This document shows positions 1 to 9,765 of a DNA stretch of 64,000 bases, piece by piece; positions within the stretch are counted from its first letter, which is position 1, and each line of letters opens with the position of its first letter. The notes beneath the pieces are model-generated. The model was not told where the DNA came from, did no database searches, and saw nothing but the letters and a program-made list of their open reading frames with translations. Made by a program: the position numbers and the translations under genes. The stretch lies in contig JAEYNY010000199.1 in NCBI GenBank assembly GCA_023412275.1, forward strand, positions 1 through 64,000, given 5' to 3'. The DNA is from Bacillota bacterium. Its GTDB lineage: Bacteria > Bacillota > Clostridia > Acetivibrionales > DSM-1351.

Positions 1-15
1 GTATTAGGAGTACTT

Positions 16-894
16 ATGGATATTAACTTTGAGTTATATAAAATATTTTATCAGTGTGCTGAAAATAAAAGCTTTTCAGAGGCGGCACGTAAACTTTTTA
101 TAACACAGTCGGCTGTAAGCCAGTCTATTAAGAGTCTTGAGAAGCAGCTAGGTGTAACCTTATTTCACAGAAAGTCAAGAAACATTCGTCTTACAAATGA
201 AGGTGAGCTACTTTTCAGTTATGTTTCTCAGGCCTATAATTTTTTGAAAACTGCCGAGGAAAAGCTACAGGAATTTGAAGGCCTCACTGCCGGTGAAATC
301 CGAATAGGAGTAAGCGATTCAATATGTAAATATTTCATAATGCCGTATATAAAAAAATTCGGACAAATGTACCCGAATATTATGGTTAAGGTTATAAACA
401 GAACTACCCCACAACTACTGGACGTTTTAAAAGGAGGCCTTATAGATATTGCTATTTCTACCCTGCCGGTCAACCAGGATATGTTTGATGCTGCCCCTTT
501 TATTTCTGTTCAGGATATTTTTGTAGCATCAGATAAGTTTAAAGAACTAAAGGAAAGGGAGATATCCTTGCAAGAATTAAACAAATATCCTCTTGTATTG
601 TTGCAGTCAGACAGTTCAACCAGAAAATCTGTTGACCGTTTCTTCCAAAGTCAAGGCCTTACATGTTCTCCCGAAATTGAATTGGAAAGTCTTGACCTTC
701 TTGTTGAATTCGCTAAAATAGGCACAGGAATCGCCTGTGTACTAAAGGAAAGCGCTGTGGATGCAATAAAATCGGGTGAACTATTCCAAATTATATCAAA
801 AGAACCCCTACCTCAAAGAAGTATAGGGGTTGTCACCATGAAAAACGTGGTGTTATCTAAAGCAGTGAAAACTTTTATAAGTGAATTGATATAA
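16..894 (+). CDS. LysR-family transcriptional regulator
   Basis: A 292-residue LysR-type regulator of usual family length. The N-terminal winged helix-turn-helix spans about residues 1-60 (recognition segment around SEAARKLFITQSAVSQSI), followed by a linker helix and a periplasmic-binding-like effector domain from about residue 90 to the end. The ATG is preceded by AGGAG at a normal distance. It ends tail to tail with the HD-GYP gene, only 2 bases between the stop codons. The promoter and any divergent partner lie outside the window, so the effector and target genes cannot be named. Family assignment is firm; function within the family is unknown. Confidence 0.9.
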   Translation: MDINFELYKIFYQCAENKSFSEAARKLFITQSAVSQSIKSLEKQLGVTLFHRKSRNIRLTNEGELLFSYVSQAYNFLKTAEEKLQEFEGLTAGEIRIGVSDSICKYFIMPYIKKFGQMYPNIMVKVINRTTPQLLDVLKGGLIDIAISTLPVNQDMFDAAPFISVQDIFVASDKFKELKEREISLQELNKYPLVLLQSDSSTRKSVDRFFQSQGLTCSPEIELESLDLLVEFAKIGTGIACVLKESAVDAIKSGELFQIISKEPLPQRSIGVVTMKNVVLSKAVKTFISELI

Positions 895-896
895 AA

Positions 897-1946
897 CTAT
901 AGCAGTTCACTTATAAGTGCTTCTTTTTCTTTTGCAAAGTCAACAAAATCTTCCTTTATTTTTACAACGGGAGCATAGGCACAAGAACTTGGAACATAAA
1001 CTACTTCCCCAATTTCGCCGTTGTCAAGCTTTACCTTTGACCCGATATAATACCTTGGCATATTATCAAACATTATACCCATTACCATAGGGTCAACAAT
1101 ATCGTATCCTATTTTCTCCATCTCCTTAAATGCCGAGAATGGTGTCTGCTTTTCTTTGTAAACCCTTTCGGACGTTATTGCATCAAATATATCTGCAGCA
1201 GTAATTATCTTTGCATACAGATTCTTTTTATTGCCTTGAATAGCAAATGGATAGCCTGTACCATTTTCCTTTTCGTGATGCAAAATAACTGCTCTTTTTA
1301 TTTCCATTGAAATTTGAGGAATGTTTTTAATAATATCATACCCGTAAATGGGATGTCTTTTTATAATCTCAAACTCGCTCTCGTTAAGTGGTCCCTTTTT
1401 ATTTATAATTTCAGTGGAAATTTTGGATTTGCCTATATCATGCAAAAGTCCTGCCATGGCAAGATCCTTAATTTGCAATTGGCTAAGGTTCATCCACTTA
1501 CCCAAAAGCATTGCATAAAATGCAACATTTACAGAATGTGAATATGTATATTGATCTGCTACTTTAATTGAATTAATACATTCAATTATTGAATTTACGT
1601 CGCCTAGTCTCTCATAGATATTATCTGTAATGGTTTTTACATTATCAATATCCAGTTCTTTACCTATTGCCAGGTTACGCAATATTGCCTTGGTAGCATT
1701 AACATCCTCAATATATTGTTTCTGGCTGTCGCTAATACTCATATCTGAGAGATATTCGTTGCCAAGAATAGAATGAGACCTGTATATTGTTACTCTTTCA
1801 ACTCTAAAGGCTTTTAGCTTTTTAATAATATGTTCCGATATCAATGTATCCGACGGAACTATCATATTCCCTCCATGGGTATAAACATCATCAGCCAAAA
1901 TACTATCCATAATGTCTTTACTTACTTTAACATATTCTCTTTCCAC
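897..1946 (-). CDS. HD-GYP domain protein, probable cyclic-di-GMP phosphodiesterase
   Basis: A 349-residue protein with an HD-GYP catalytic domain. The metal motif HDIGK is at residues 169-173, the HH pair at 223-224 and the GYP signature at 231-233, inside ENGTGYP, so the active site looks intact. The N-terminal 120 residues form a separate domain without transmembrane segments, so the protein is probably cytoplasmic. HD-GYP enzymes hydrolyse cyclic di-GMP to GMP and often govern motility or surface attachment; the neighbouring chemoreceptor fits that only by proximity. The start is GTG with an AGGTG ribosome site. It appears monocistronic, with a candidate promoter just upstream. Confidence 0.88.
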   Translation of the reverse strand: MEREYVKVSKDIMDSILADDVYTHGGNMIVPSDTLISEHIIKKLKAFRVERVTIYRSHSILGNEYLSDMSISDSQKQYIEDVNATKAILRNLAIGKELDIDNVKTITDNIYERLGDVNSIIECINSIKVADQYTYSHSVNVAFYAMLLGKWMNLSQLQIKDLAMAGLLHDIGKSKISTEIINKKGPLNESEFEIIKRHPIYGYDIIKNIPQISMEIKRAVILHHEKENGTGYPFAIQGNKKNLYAKIITAADIFDAITSERVYKEKQTPFSAFKEMEKIGYDIVDPMVMGIMFDNMPRYYIGSKVKLDNGEIGEVVYVPSSCAYAPVVKIKEDFVDFAKEKEALISELL

Positions 1947-2010
1947 ATTAGCACCTACTTTTATTTATTTATAAGGGGTATTAAATTCTAAGTAAGGGAA
2001 CCTCTATATT

Positions 2011-2039
2011 ATTATACTATCATTTTACAAAATAGTCAG
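2011..2039 (-). promoter_or_regulatory. Candidate sigma-A promoter of the HD-GYP gene
   Basis: Read on the minus strand, CTGACT (2034-2039), a 17-base spacer and a perfect TATAAT (2011-2016) lie about 65 bases upstream of the GTG start. The region is AT-rich, so the -35 match (4 of 6) is weak support. Confidence 0.5.
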
Positions 2040-2091
2040 CTAGTTTTTTTTAAGGCTATTTACTGCGGTTTCGTAGAGTAATATTTCCCAA

Positions 2092-2143
2092 AAAAGCCGC
2101 ACTGACAATAGTATTATGGTAACCTTTATCAGATGCGGCTTTT
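2092..2143 (-). terminator. Rho-independent terminator after the chemoreceptor gene
   Basis: A 10-bp inverted repeat, AAAAGCCGCA (2092-2101) with TGCGGCTTTT (2134-2143), extended inward by CTGA/TCAG with a one-base bulge. On the minus strand it ends in a run of six T, just past the chemoreceptor stop codon at 2158. Confidence 0.75.
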
Positions 2144-2157
2144 AATTTTATTTTCTT

Positions 2158-3402
2158 TTATAATGTGAACTTTGATACCTGATCCTTTAGCTTCTTGGAA
2201 GCAACCAGATTATCCTGAGTAGAAACTTTGACATTTGCAAAGTGTTCAACAACCTCAGCTGTTTTAACGGTAATAACTTCAACTCCTTCTGCACTTTCGT
2301 TTACACTGGAAGTAACCTGTTCCAATGCAGTAACAATGTTTGTAATGGAATTGTTCATAACCTTTGCGGAGTCATTAAATTCATTCATTATCTTGCTGAA
2401 CTGTGCCGAATCGTTGTAGTACTGCTCGCCTGTTTCAATAAGCTTCTTATAGTCGTTTAATACTTCCTTGTCTACGAATTCCAGAAGTACTCCTGCACTG
2501 TCAGTCAATGCGCCTACTGATTCATTTACGGTCTTTACTATATTCTTAATATCGGCTGCGGTTTTTGAAGACTGATCTGCAAGCTTTCTTATCTCATCTG
2601 CAACTACAGCAAAACCTTTTCCAGCTTCACCCGCTCTTGCTGCTTCTATAGCCGCATTAAGTGAAAGCAGATTTGTCTGTTCCGTAATCTGAAGTATTGC
2701 CTGAGCAAGCTGATCAATGTGCGAAACTTCTCCAGCCTTATCAATTGCTCCCTGAAGCTGCTGTTTAACTTCAAGGTATACATTATTTGCGTTCTCTGCC
2801 GATAATACTGCACTTTCCTTTATTTCACTTGCCTTAATACTGACTTCATTTGCTGTTTGTGCCCCTTCCTCTGAGTTCTGGGCAATAAGGTTAATATTTT
2901 TCTTTATTTCCTGAGTACTGAAATTAATCTGATGTGATGTAGCGGCTGATTCCTGCATTGATGCTGATATGTGCTCTGTAGTTGCTAATGTATCATCTGC
3001 TTTTTCTTTTAAGTTTTCGGTCATTCTTTCTACTTGCTGTGAATTTTCAATAACTTTTTCAGATGCATTAGCCATGAGTCCAAGTATTTCTCTCAACGAA
3101 CCTCTCATAGTCGAAAGGTTTCTTGCAAGAAAACCTATTTCGTCTTTTCTGCCTTTTATCTGATTATATGTTTTGTCATGTGATAAATCGAAATTCGCAG
3201 TTCGTTCAACAACCCGTGAAAGCACTTTGATAGGCATGGTAAGAGAAAAAGTAAGCCAAAATCCTACCCCAACAGCAAATATACAGAATATTGCCGCAAT
3301 TATATAAACAGGAAAATCATAAATACTATATAAGACTGTCCCACCACCGACAATAATTATGCAACCGATTACAATACACAGAATCTTTTTGCCTATAGAC
3401 AT
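2158..3402 (-). CDS. Methyl-accepting chemotaxis protein without a large sensory domain
   Basis: A chemoreceptor of 414 residues. Two closely spaced transmembrane segments (about residues 5-27 and 31-55) leave almost no extracellular part. A HAMP linker follows, then a long coiled-coil signalling domain. The conserved hairpin tip beginning [19 protein letters not shown] is at about residues 241-260. The missing ligand domain suggests sensing through the membrane or a partner; that is inference. I place the start at the ATG at 3402 because GGGGGCG sits 6 bases upstream; the longer in-frame reading to 3450 lacks a ribosome site. No chemotaxis kinase gene is near, so it is an orphan receptor. 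Confidence 0.9.
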   Translation of the reverse strand: MSIGKKILCIVIGCIIIVGGGTVLYSIYDFPVYIIAAIFCIFAVGVGFWLTFSLTMPIKVLSRVVERTANFDLSHDKTYNQIKGRKDEIGFLARNLSTMRGSLREILGLMANASEKVIENSQQVERMTENLKEKADDTLATTEHISASMQESAATSHQINFSTQEIKKNINLIAQNSEEGAQTANEVSIKASEIKESAVLSAENANNVYLEVKQQLQGAIDKAGEVSHIDQLAQAILQITEQTNLLSLNAAIEAARAGEAGKGFAVVADEIRKLADQSSKTAADIKNIVKTVNESVGALTDSAGVLLEFVDKEVLNDYKKLIETGEQYYNDSAQFSKIMNEFNDSAKVMNNSITNIVTALEQVTSSVNESAEGVEVITVKTAEVVEHFANVKVSTQDNLVASKKLKDQVSKFTL

Positions 3403-3744
3403 GTTTTTCGCCCCCAGTAAGTTTATAGATAAAATAAAACATAAATTCATAGTAACATATTATTTGAATAAATTCCATATTATTAAAGATACTTTTACTA
3501 TTTTCAACTTTGATGGAAGTTTGTATGAAAAAAAGCAGAAAACATTAAAAATTTATAACCGAAAGGTTTTTTACGGTATATATTTACCAAATCAAATGTG
3601 CTAACATAGCTTAATGATTAATGATCGATGTATTGAATTTAGTACATATCTTCCAGTTTTTTTTGCAACTATTCACTGTTTTTATGATATTATTTTGTTG
3701 TAAGACTATTTATTTAACTACATAAAACATGGGAAGGTGATTAT
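3403..3744. other. Divergent intergenic region between chemoreceptor and cupin regulator
   Basis: These 342 bases hold no convincing gene. On the minus strand TTGAAA (3502-3507), 17 bases and AATAAT (3479-3484) make a plausible sigma-A promoter for the chemoreceptor. No flagellar sigma-D promoter was recognised. On the plus strand a TATTAT near 3690 with a poorly spaced TTGCAA could serve the regulator. The rest is unstructured AT-rich sequence. Confidence 0.45.
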
Positions 3745-4299
3745 ATGTCTGAACAAATCAGATTAATTGCTTCACGAATAAAAGAGTTAAGAGAAATATC
3801 TGAAATTACTGTTGAAGCACTTGCATCAGAGCTTAAAATTTCTGAAGAAGCTTATAGGTCATACGAAAGCGGTGAAACCGATATTCCGGTAAGTTTTCTT
3901 TATCAAATAGCAAATAAGTTTAGCGTTGAACTTTCAGCAATAATTACGGGTGATGCTCCAAAACTTCATACTTATCAGCTTGTTCGGGATGGAAAAGGTG
4001 TAAGTGTTGAGAGACGCGAACATTATAAATATCACAGCCTTGCTTACAATTTTGTGGGTAAAAAGGCTGAGCCGTTTATTGTAACAGTTGAGCCGGAGAC
4101 TTCCGATTCACCTGTCCACTTTAATTCCCATAAAGGACAGGAATTTAATTATATTATAGAAGGAACTCTTAAAATAATAATTAATGGACGTGAGCTTGTT
4201 ATGAATGAAGGTGACTCAGTTTATTTCGATTCTTCAGCAAGTCACGGGATGAAAGCTATGAATGGTAAAAAGGCCAGATTTCTGGCAATTATTCTTTAG
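3745..4299 (+). CDS. XRE-family regulator with C-terminal cupin domain
   Basis: A 184-residue protein with a helix-turn-helix of the Cro/C1 type at about residues 5-60 and a small cupin barrel at about 105-180, carrying the pattern HFNSHKGQEFNYIIEG and a later SHG. This HTH-cupin layout is typical of regulators that sense a small metabolite through the barrel. The gene starts at an ATG behind AAGGTGA and ends 19 bases before the acyl-CoA ligase gene on the same strand, so the two are almost certainly cotranscribed. The likely role is control of the downstream ligase in response to its substrate or product; the ligand is unknown. Confidence 0.87.
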   Translation: MSEQIRLIASRIKELREISEITVEALASELKISEEAYRSYESGETDIPVSFLYQIANKFSVELSAIITGDAPKLHTYQLVRDGKGVSVERREHYKYHSLAYNFVGKKAEPFIVTVEPETSDSPVHFNSHKGQEFNYIIEGTLKIIINGRELVMNEGDSVYFDSSASHGMKAMNGKKARFLAIIL

Positions 4300-4318
4300 G
4301 TATCAGGGGGATTAAGTA

Positions 4319-5980
4319 ATGTTGGAAAAATACTTATCTCGGGTAGACTTTACATCATATGAGGATTTTTACGAGAATTTTAAAATAAATATACCTGAGA
4401 ACTTTAATTTTGCATATGACGTTGTTGATGAATATGCAAGGACAACACCAGATAAGGTGGCAATAGTATGGTGTGATAAATCGGGAGCCGAAGAAACATT
4501 CACCTTCGGTCAGTTAAAAGAGTATAGCGATAAGACAGCTAACTTTTTTAAGTCATTGGGTATTAAAAGGGGCGACCCTGTAATGCTCATATTAAAAAGA
4601 CGCTATGAGTTCTGGTTCTGTATTCTGGCTTTGCACAAGCTGGGTGCCGTTACAATTCCGGCAACCCATCTGCTCACTTCAAAGGATATAGTTTATAGGG
4701 CTAATGCAGCAGATATAAAAATGATCGTTTGTGTTAACGAACCAGAGGTAGTAAAGCATATAGAAGATTCCGCAATCAAAACACCAAGCGTAAAATATAA
4801 GGCGTTGATTAATGGTACCAAAGACGGTTGGTTGGATTTTTCAACCGGCATTGAAGAGGCTTCCAGTGAATTCCAAAGGCCTATGGGAGATTTAGGATCT
4901 CACAACAGCGACATATCCTTACTGTATTTTACTTCAGGTACTACAGGTATGCCAAAGATGGTTCAGCATGATTACGAATATCCTTTGGGACATATCCTTA
5001 CAGCCAGGTACTGGCAGAATGTTTCTGAAGGCGGTCTTCATCTGACAGTAGCTGATACAGGCTGGGCTAAAGCTGTATGGGGCAAAATTTATGGCCAATG
5101 GTTATCAGGATGTGCCGTGTTTGTATATGACTTTGAAAAGTTTGTTCCAAAGGAACTTCTTGAGGTTATTTCAAAGCACCATGTTACTTCTTTTTGTGCG
5201 CCTCCTACAATTTACAGATTTTTTATTAAAGAAGATCTCACAAAGTTTGATTTAAGCAGTCTGAAATACTGCACTGTAGCAGGGGAACCTCTCAATCCGG
5301 AGGTATACAGCCAATTTTACAAGGCTACCGGCATAAAGCTAATGGAAGCCTTCGGTCAGACAGAACTGACTGTCACTGTAGGTACGTTTCCATGGATGGA
5401 GCCAAAGCCGGGGTCAATGGGTAAACCATCTCCGGGATATGATATTGATCTTCTTGATGACAACGGAAATTCATGTCAGGACGGTGAAGAAGGCCAGATT
5501 GTGGTTAGGACTACTAAAAGGAAACCTGCCGGTATGTTTGGTGGTTACTACAGAGATGAAGCCCTTACAAAGAGTGTATGGCATGATGGTATTTATTATA
5601 CAGGTGATATGGCTTGGCGTGATGAAGACGGCTATTTATGGTTTGTAGGAAGAGCTGATGATGTAATTAAAAGCTCAGGTTACAGAATCGGACCTTTTGA
5701 GGTTGAAAGTGCTTTGCTTGAACATCCTGCTGTTCTGGAATGTGCAATAACTGCTGTTCCTGATCCTATCAGAGGTCAGATTGTAAAAGCTACCGTTATA
5801 CTTGCTAAGAACTATTCTCCAAGTGACGAACTGGTTAAGGAGCTTCAGGATCATGTAAAGAGGGTTACGGCACCATACAAATACCCAAGAATCATTGAGT
5901 TTGTAAATGAGCTTCCAAAAACAATCAGCGGTAAGATTAGACGTGTTGAAATAAGACAGACCGATAAAGATAATAAATAA
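4319..5980 (+). CDS. AMP-forming acyl-CoA synthetase (AMP-dependent ligase)
   Basis: A 553-residue member of the adenylate-forming family, full length. The phosphate-binding motif TSGTTGMPK is at residues 205-213, an AFGQTE adenine motif lies in the middle, YYTGD and [20 protein letters not shown] mark the hinge, and the catalytic lysine of SGK is residue 539 near the C-terminus. These enzymes activate a carboxylic acid with ATP and load it onto CoA. Overall form is closer to acetyl/medium-chain acyl-CoA synthetases than to long-chain ones, but the acid cannot be read from sequence. The ATG follows GGGGG at a good distance. Expressed with the HTH-cupin regulator upstream. Confidence 0.9.
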   Translation: MLEKYLSRVDFTSYEDFYENFKINIPENFNFAYDVVDEYARTTPDKVAIVWCDKSGAEETFTFGQLKEYSDKTANFFKSLGIKRGDPVMLILKRRYEFWFCILALHKLGAVTIPATHLLTSKDIVYRANAADIKMIVCVNEPEVVKHIEDSAIKTPSVKYKALINGTKDGWLDFSTGIEEASSEFQRPMGDLGSHNSDISLLYFTSGTTGMPKMVQHDYEYPLGHILTARYWQNVSEGGLHLTVADTGWAKAVWGKIYGQWLSGCAVFVYDFEKFVPKELLEVISKHHVTSFCAPPTIYRFFIKEDLTKFDLSSLKYCTVAGEPLNPEVYSQFYKATGIKLMEAFGQTELTVTVGTFPWMEPKPGSMGKPSPGYDIDLLDDNGNSCQDGEEGQIVVRTTKRKPAGMFGGYYRDEALTKSVWHDGIYYTGDMAWRDEDGYLWFVGRADDVIKSSGYRIGPFEVESALLEHPAVLECAITAVPDPIRGQIVKATVILAKNYSPSDELVKELQDHVKRVTAPYKYPRIIEFVNELPKTISGKIRRVEIRQTDKDNK

Positions 5981-5990
5981 AGTAATTCAA

Positions 5991-6035
5991 AATACCACTC
6001 CGACTAAGAATTGCATTGTTAGCCAGAGTGGTATT
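5991..6035. terminator. Hairpin terminator between converging genes
   Basis: AATACCACTC (5991-6000) pairs with GAGTGGTATT (6026-6035), followed on the plus strand by TTCTATTT. It lies just after the acyl-CoA ligase stop and before the end of the converging chemoreceptor gene, so it may serve both strands. Confidence 0.7.
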
Positions 6036-6066
6036 TCTATTTAATAACCGATATTAAAATAACCAT

Positions 6067-7542
6067 TTATAAATTCTGAACCATTGAGCTTAGTTCATTA
6101 CTAAGAATATTTATATCCTTTATAGATTGACCTATCTTGACTATATCACTGTTTTCCCTCTGTACAGTGGAAACAACTTCCTGAGTTGAAGCTGTATTTT
6201 CTTCCGAAATACATGCTACATTTTCTACCTGTTCCTTTATATGAATAAAACTATCTGATATTTTTTCAATCATTTTTGCTTCATCCACTAAGGATTGATT
6301 AGTTCTGTTAAACACCTTTTTAAACTCAGTAAAGTAGGAAGAGACATCATTAGTCAGCTTTTCTCCCTCTTTTACAGCATTATATCCGTTAACAGATGAC
6401 TCTACTGCAGTTTCAGTTTGTAATGAAATATCCTGAATAACTACGTTAATATCTTTTACTATCTTTGTACTTCCCTCTGCCAGTTTTCTTACCTCATCAG
6501 CTACCACAGCAAATCCTTTTCCATGTTCTCCTGCCCTTGCTGCTTCAATTGATGCATTTAATGCTAACAAATTAGTCTGTTCAGCTATTTGATTTATATT
6601 TTCAAGAAAATCAGTTATTCTGTTCATTTTTGTCTGTAAATCAATTACTGTATTATGTGATATGCTGACAGCTTGTTCTATTGTTTTTATCTGATTTTCC
6701 ATTTGCCCTACTTTTGTGATACCATTTTGAACCTCTTGAGTCATATTTTGAGAATCATTGAATATGCTCTCTGAAATACTTTTTGTGTTTTTTACATCAT
6801 TAACTGTGTCATTCATCAAAAGGTTTATATTATGTATACTGGTTGCCTGCTGTTGTGTAGCACTTGCCATTTCGTGCATAGCTTTTGTAATATTACTGCT
6901 AGCAGTCTCAGAAGATTTTATACTTTCATTAACCGAATTAATATTTTTATTAAGGAAATTTGTACTATTTTCCACCTTATCCATTGTATTCCTTAGTTTA
7001 CTAAACAGGATTTCAGTTTCCGCCTCTTTTGACTTTGATTCCACTACAAGCTCATTACCCCACTTTGTCAAGCAATAGAGGCATACTAAAGAACAATTTA
7101 TGAAGATCATCTCATATACAAAATTTGTCCAAAAGCCTTCTTTACCTATGATCGCCTCTGGAAAAATAACATAAAATGAAATAAGTAATATATTTATTAA
7201 GACACCAAATATAAATACTAACCTTTTATTAAAATAAATTGTTATCATAGTAATTGATGCAAATAATATGTAATGGTTACTTATATCATTTGCTGTAAAT
7301 ATAAACCCTACTATAGCAATAATCAGTATAATTATCGCATAAATAAAGGCCTTAATATTGCTGCTAATACGAACAAAATATACTACGCTTACCACAATAC
7401 CTAGTACAACCGGCGGGACAATCGTTACAGCAATATCACTCCCTGCCAAAAGTGCAGTCAGAATAATAGGTACAATTGCAGTCCATATGATCACTAAATT
7501 TAATAAATCAGACTTCTTACTAATACTCAAATTCTTTAGCAT
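6067..7542 (-). CDS. Methyl-accepting chemotaxis protein with multi-pass membrane anchor
   Basis: A chemoreceptor of 491 residues. The first about 165 residues contain roughly six hydrophobic helices with very short loops instead of an extracellular ligand domain. A cytoplasmic coiled coil follows, with the hairpin tip [19 protein letters not shown] at about residues 321-340. Such receptors are thought to sense membrane or energy state, or a ligand bound within the membrane. No HAMP domain is obvious. I choose the ATG at 7542 because GGGAG lies 8 bases upstream; a TTG at 7557 would sit in front of that site. A perfect palindrome lies in the leader (see 7559-7591). Confidence 0.9.
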   Translation of the reverse strand: MLKNLSISKKSDLLNLVIIWTAIVPIILTALLAGSDIAVTIVPPVVLGIVVSVVYFVRISSNIKAFIYAIIILIIAIVGFIFTANDISNHYILFASITMITIYFNKRLVFIFGVLINILLISFYVIFPEAIIGKEGFWTNFVYEMIFINCSLVCLYCLTKWGNELVVESKSKEAETEILFSKLRNTMDKVENSTNFLNKNINSVNESIKSSETASSNITKAMHEMASATQQQATSIHNINLLMNDTVNDVKNTKSISESIFNDSQNMTQEVQNGITKVGQMENQIKTIEQAVSISHNTVIDLQTKMNRITDFLENINQIAEQTNLLALNASIEAARAGEHGKGFAVVADEVRKLAEGSTKIVKDINVVIQDISLQTETAVESSVNGYNAVKEGEKLTNDVSSYFTEFKKVFNRTNQSLVDEAKMIEKISDSFIHIKEQVENVACISEENTASTQEVVSTVQRENSDIVKIGQSIKDINILSNELSSMVQNL

Positions 7543-7558
7543 ATAATCGACTCCCAAA

Positions 7559-7591
7559 AGTTTAATTAAAATCTTTAATTTTAATTAAACT
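7559..7591. repeat. 14-bp perfect inverted repeat in the chemoreceptor leader
   Basis: Arms AGTTTAATTAAAAT (7559-7572) and ATTTTAATTAAACT (7578-7591) with a 5-base spacer, 3 bases upstream of the GGGAG ribosome site. It could be an operator or an RNA hairpin affecting translation. It is almost all A and T, which lowers the weight of the match, although 14 perfect pairs are long. Confidence 0.55.
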
Positions 7592-7697
7592 ATATCATAT
7601 AGAAGTACTGATTTAAACATTTTTCGCCAAAATATTACAAAATTTTTAGCTGAATTTGTTAAAAAGTTAAAATACTAAAATTCTTTTATCATATTCA

Positions 7698-7731
7698 AAA
7701 ACCGGATGGCACTTTAATGCCATCCGGTTTT
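7698..7731 (-). terminator. Rho-independent terminator of htpG
   Basis: A perfect 14-bp stem, AAAACCGGATGGCA (7698-7711) with TGCCATCCGGTTTT (7718-7731), and a 6-base loop. On the minus strand it ends in a short T run, 19 bases past the htpG stop codon. Confidence 0.85.
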
Positions 7732-7749
7732 CTGTTTGCTTTATTTATA

Positions 7750-9642
7750 TTAAAGAACTTTCATCAATATTTCATTACTTCTTTGTATAAATTTGGCCAT
7801 TGCATCAGGCCCCAAAGTCTGGTGACTCATCATAGCTAAATCATATATATGTTCACTAACGAGCTTCACATCTTCTTTTCTATCATCCTTTTCCTTGAAA
7901 TCCAGCAATGCCTTTACGAGTTTATTTGAAGAATTCAACACAAGTGTCTGTTCTTTTGGGAACATATGACCCATATCCATTCCCCCGAACATCTTGCTCA
8001 TTTCCTGCATTCTTCTAGATTGCTCTGACAGCAGTACTACAGCCGGTATAGTTTCATTTTTCAAGGATTCAACCTGTATTTTAAGTTTTTCATCATTTAC
8101 TGTTTCCTTAAATAAATTTTCCAGGTAGCTTACATCAGCTTCAGCAATACCTGTATTCTCCTGCTTCATGCTTGCGGAAATATCAGCATCTATTCTGTTA
8201 AACTGCAAGCCAGCACCTTTACTTTCAAGGAGAGACATAAAGTGATTATCAATCATGTTTGTAAGTATTACCGCTTCCATTCCGTTTTCATTAAATAGCT
8301 TGATATATTGAGCCTGTTGATTTTCATCTGAAACGTAGAATACTTTGTTTTCATGCTTGTCCTTATTGTTTTCAAGATATTCCTTGAGAGTAGTGTATCC
8401 GCCCTTTGTTGACTTGAAAATAAGGACATCCTTAACTCTGTCATAGAATTTTTCTTCACGTAAACAGCCATATTTAACGAATGGATTTATGTCATCCCAG
8501 TATTTATTATAGTTATCACGATCGTTCTCAAATATGGATGTAAGCTTGTCTGCAACCTTCTTTGTTATATGAGTGGAAATCTTGTTTACATAACCGTCGT
8601 TTTGCAAGAAACTTCTTGAAACATTCAACGGCAAATCCGGACAATCCAATACGCCTTTTAATAACAAAAGGAATTCAGGAATTACTTCTTTTATATTGTC
8701 CGCAACAAATACCTGATTGTAGTAAAGCTTTATCTGCCCTTCGTTAGTCTCAAATTCGTGTTTGAGCTTAGGGAAATAAAGTATACCTTTCAGGTTGAAC
8801 GGATAATCCATATTTAAATGTATCCAGAAAAGCGGTTCATTAAAGTCATGGAACACTTTTGAATAGAACTGCTTGTACTCTTCGTCTGTGCAGTCCTTTG
8901 GATTTTTCAGCCAAAGAGGCTGTGTATCGTTTAAAGGCTCGGGCTTTTTAGGCTCTGCATCTACCTTTTCTTCGCCTTCTTTTGCTTCTTCTTTCTTTTC
9001 TTCTACCTTCGCAGTATCCTCAATATAAAGTTCATATGGCAGGAAGGCAAAATATTTCTCAAGAGTAGTTCTCATTGTGTATTCTTCTGTAAATTCCAGA
9101 CTGTCATCAGAAAGATAAAGAGTTATTGTTGTTCCTCTTTCATTCCTGTCGGAATCTGACATTTCAAATTCTGTTCCTCCATCACTTACCCATCTTACAG
9201 CAGTAGCATCTTTCTGATATGAAAGTGTGTCAATCTGGACGCGTTGTGATACCATAAATGCCGAATAAAATCCAAGACCGAAGTGACCTATAATCTGTCC
9301 GTCGTCTGACTTGTCCTTGTATTTTTCAAGAAAATCGACTGCTCCTGAAAAAGCAATCTGATTTATATATTTTTTTACTTCTTCCTCTGTCATTCCCAAT
9401 CCGTTATCTATTACTTTTATGGTCTTATCATTTTTATTGACAATGACCTTTATTTCAAATTTATTATTTTCGGGCAGTTCGGCCTCTCCCATAGCATCAA
9501 GTTTTTTCATTTTGCTAATGGCATCACTTGCATTTGAAACAAGTTCTCTTATAAATATGTCCTTTTCAGAGTACAACCACTTTTTAATTATTGGGAATAT
9601 GTTTTCCGTATTTATTGAAATACTTCCGCTTTCGTGTTTCAT
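7750..9642 (-). CDS. htpG: Molecular chaperone HtpG (Hsp90)
   Basis: A 630-residue bacterial Hsp90. The GHKL ATPase domain occupies about residues 1-215, with NASDA, DNGLGMT and GHFGLGFYS, the motifs that bind ATP. A charged, Lys/Glu-rich linker follows, then the middle domain and the C-terminal dimerisation domain. It is cytoplasmic and helps refold or remodel client proteins during stress. The ATG is preceded by GGAGG. It stands alone between terminator and promoter. Control is unusual for this gene: a perfect CIRCE box lies upstream of the -35 element, so the HrcA repressor probably acts on it, and a second palindrome covers the -10 region. Confidence 0.97.
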   Translation of the reverse strand: MKHESGSISINTENIFPIIKKWLYSEKDIFIRELVSNASDAISKMKKLDAMGEAELPENNKFEIKVIVNKNDKTIKVIDNGLGMTEEEVKKYINQIAFSGAVDFLEKYKDKSDDGQIIGHFGLGFYSAFMVSQRVQIDTLSYQKDATAVRWVSDGGTEFEMSDSDRNERGTTITLYLSDDSLEFTEEYTMRTTLEKYFAFLPYELYIEDTAKVEEKKEEAKEGEEKVDAEPKKPEPLNDTQPLWLKNPKDCTDEEYKQFYSKVFHDFNEPLFWIHLNMDYPFNLKGILYFPKLKHEFETNEGQIKLYYNQVFVADNIKEVIPEFLLLLKGVLDCPDLPLNVSRSFLQNDGYVNKISTHITKKVADKLTSIFENDRDNYNKYWDDINPFVKYGCLREEKFYDRVKDVLIFKSTKGGYTTLKEYLENNKDKHENKVFYVSDENQQAQYIKLFNENGMEAVILTNMIDNHFMSLLESKGAGLQFNRIDADISASMKQENTGIAEADVSYLENLFKETVNDEKLKIQVESLKNETIPAVVLLSEQSRRMQEMSKMFGGMDMGHMFPKEQTLVLNSSNKLVKALLDFKEKDDRKEDVKLVSEHIYDLAMMSHQTLGPDAMAKFIQRSNEILMKVL

Positions 9643-9663
9643 AATATTACCTCCACTTCATTT

Positions 9664-9699
9664 TTTACACTATTAATAATATAACTCGAATAGTGTAAA
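9664..9699. repeat. 11-bp inverted repeat centred on the htpG -10 element
   Basis: TTTACACTATT (9664-9674) and AATAGTGTAAA (9689-9699) are perfect inverted arms with a 14-base spacer, spanning the promoter spacer, the -10 box and the probable start site. This is operator geometry. Six of nine positions of its half-site match the CIRCE half-site, but the spacing differs. The binding protein is unknown; an RNA hairpin in the 5' leader is the alternative. Confidence 0.6.
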
Positions 9700-9706
9700 G
9701 TTTCAA
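9678..9706 (-). promoter_or_regulatory. Probable sigma-A promoter of htpG
   Basis: On the minus strand TTGAAA (9701-9706), a 17-base spacer and TATATT (9678-9683), each matching 5 of 6 consensus bases, placed about 40 bases upstream of the htpG start. Confidence 0.65.
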
Positions 9707-9713
9707 GTATTTT

Positions 9714-9740
9714 TTAGCACTCAATCAGTAAGAGTGCTAA
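9714..9740. promoter_or_regulatory. CIRCE operator (HrcA-binding site) upstream of htpG
   Basis: TTAGCACTC (9714-9722), nine bases, GAGTGCTAA (9732-9740): an exact match to the CIRCE consensus with its canonical 9-base spacer. HrcA bound at CIRCE represses heat-shock operons. Here the box lies 7 bases upstream of the apparent -35 element rather than between promoter and gene, and about 25 bases past the spoVR stop codon. Confidence 0.92.
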
Positions 9741-9765
9741 CAATTTTCATAAAAGTGGCTCTAGC

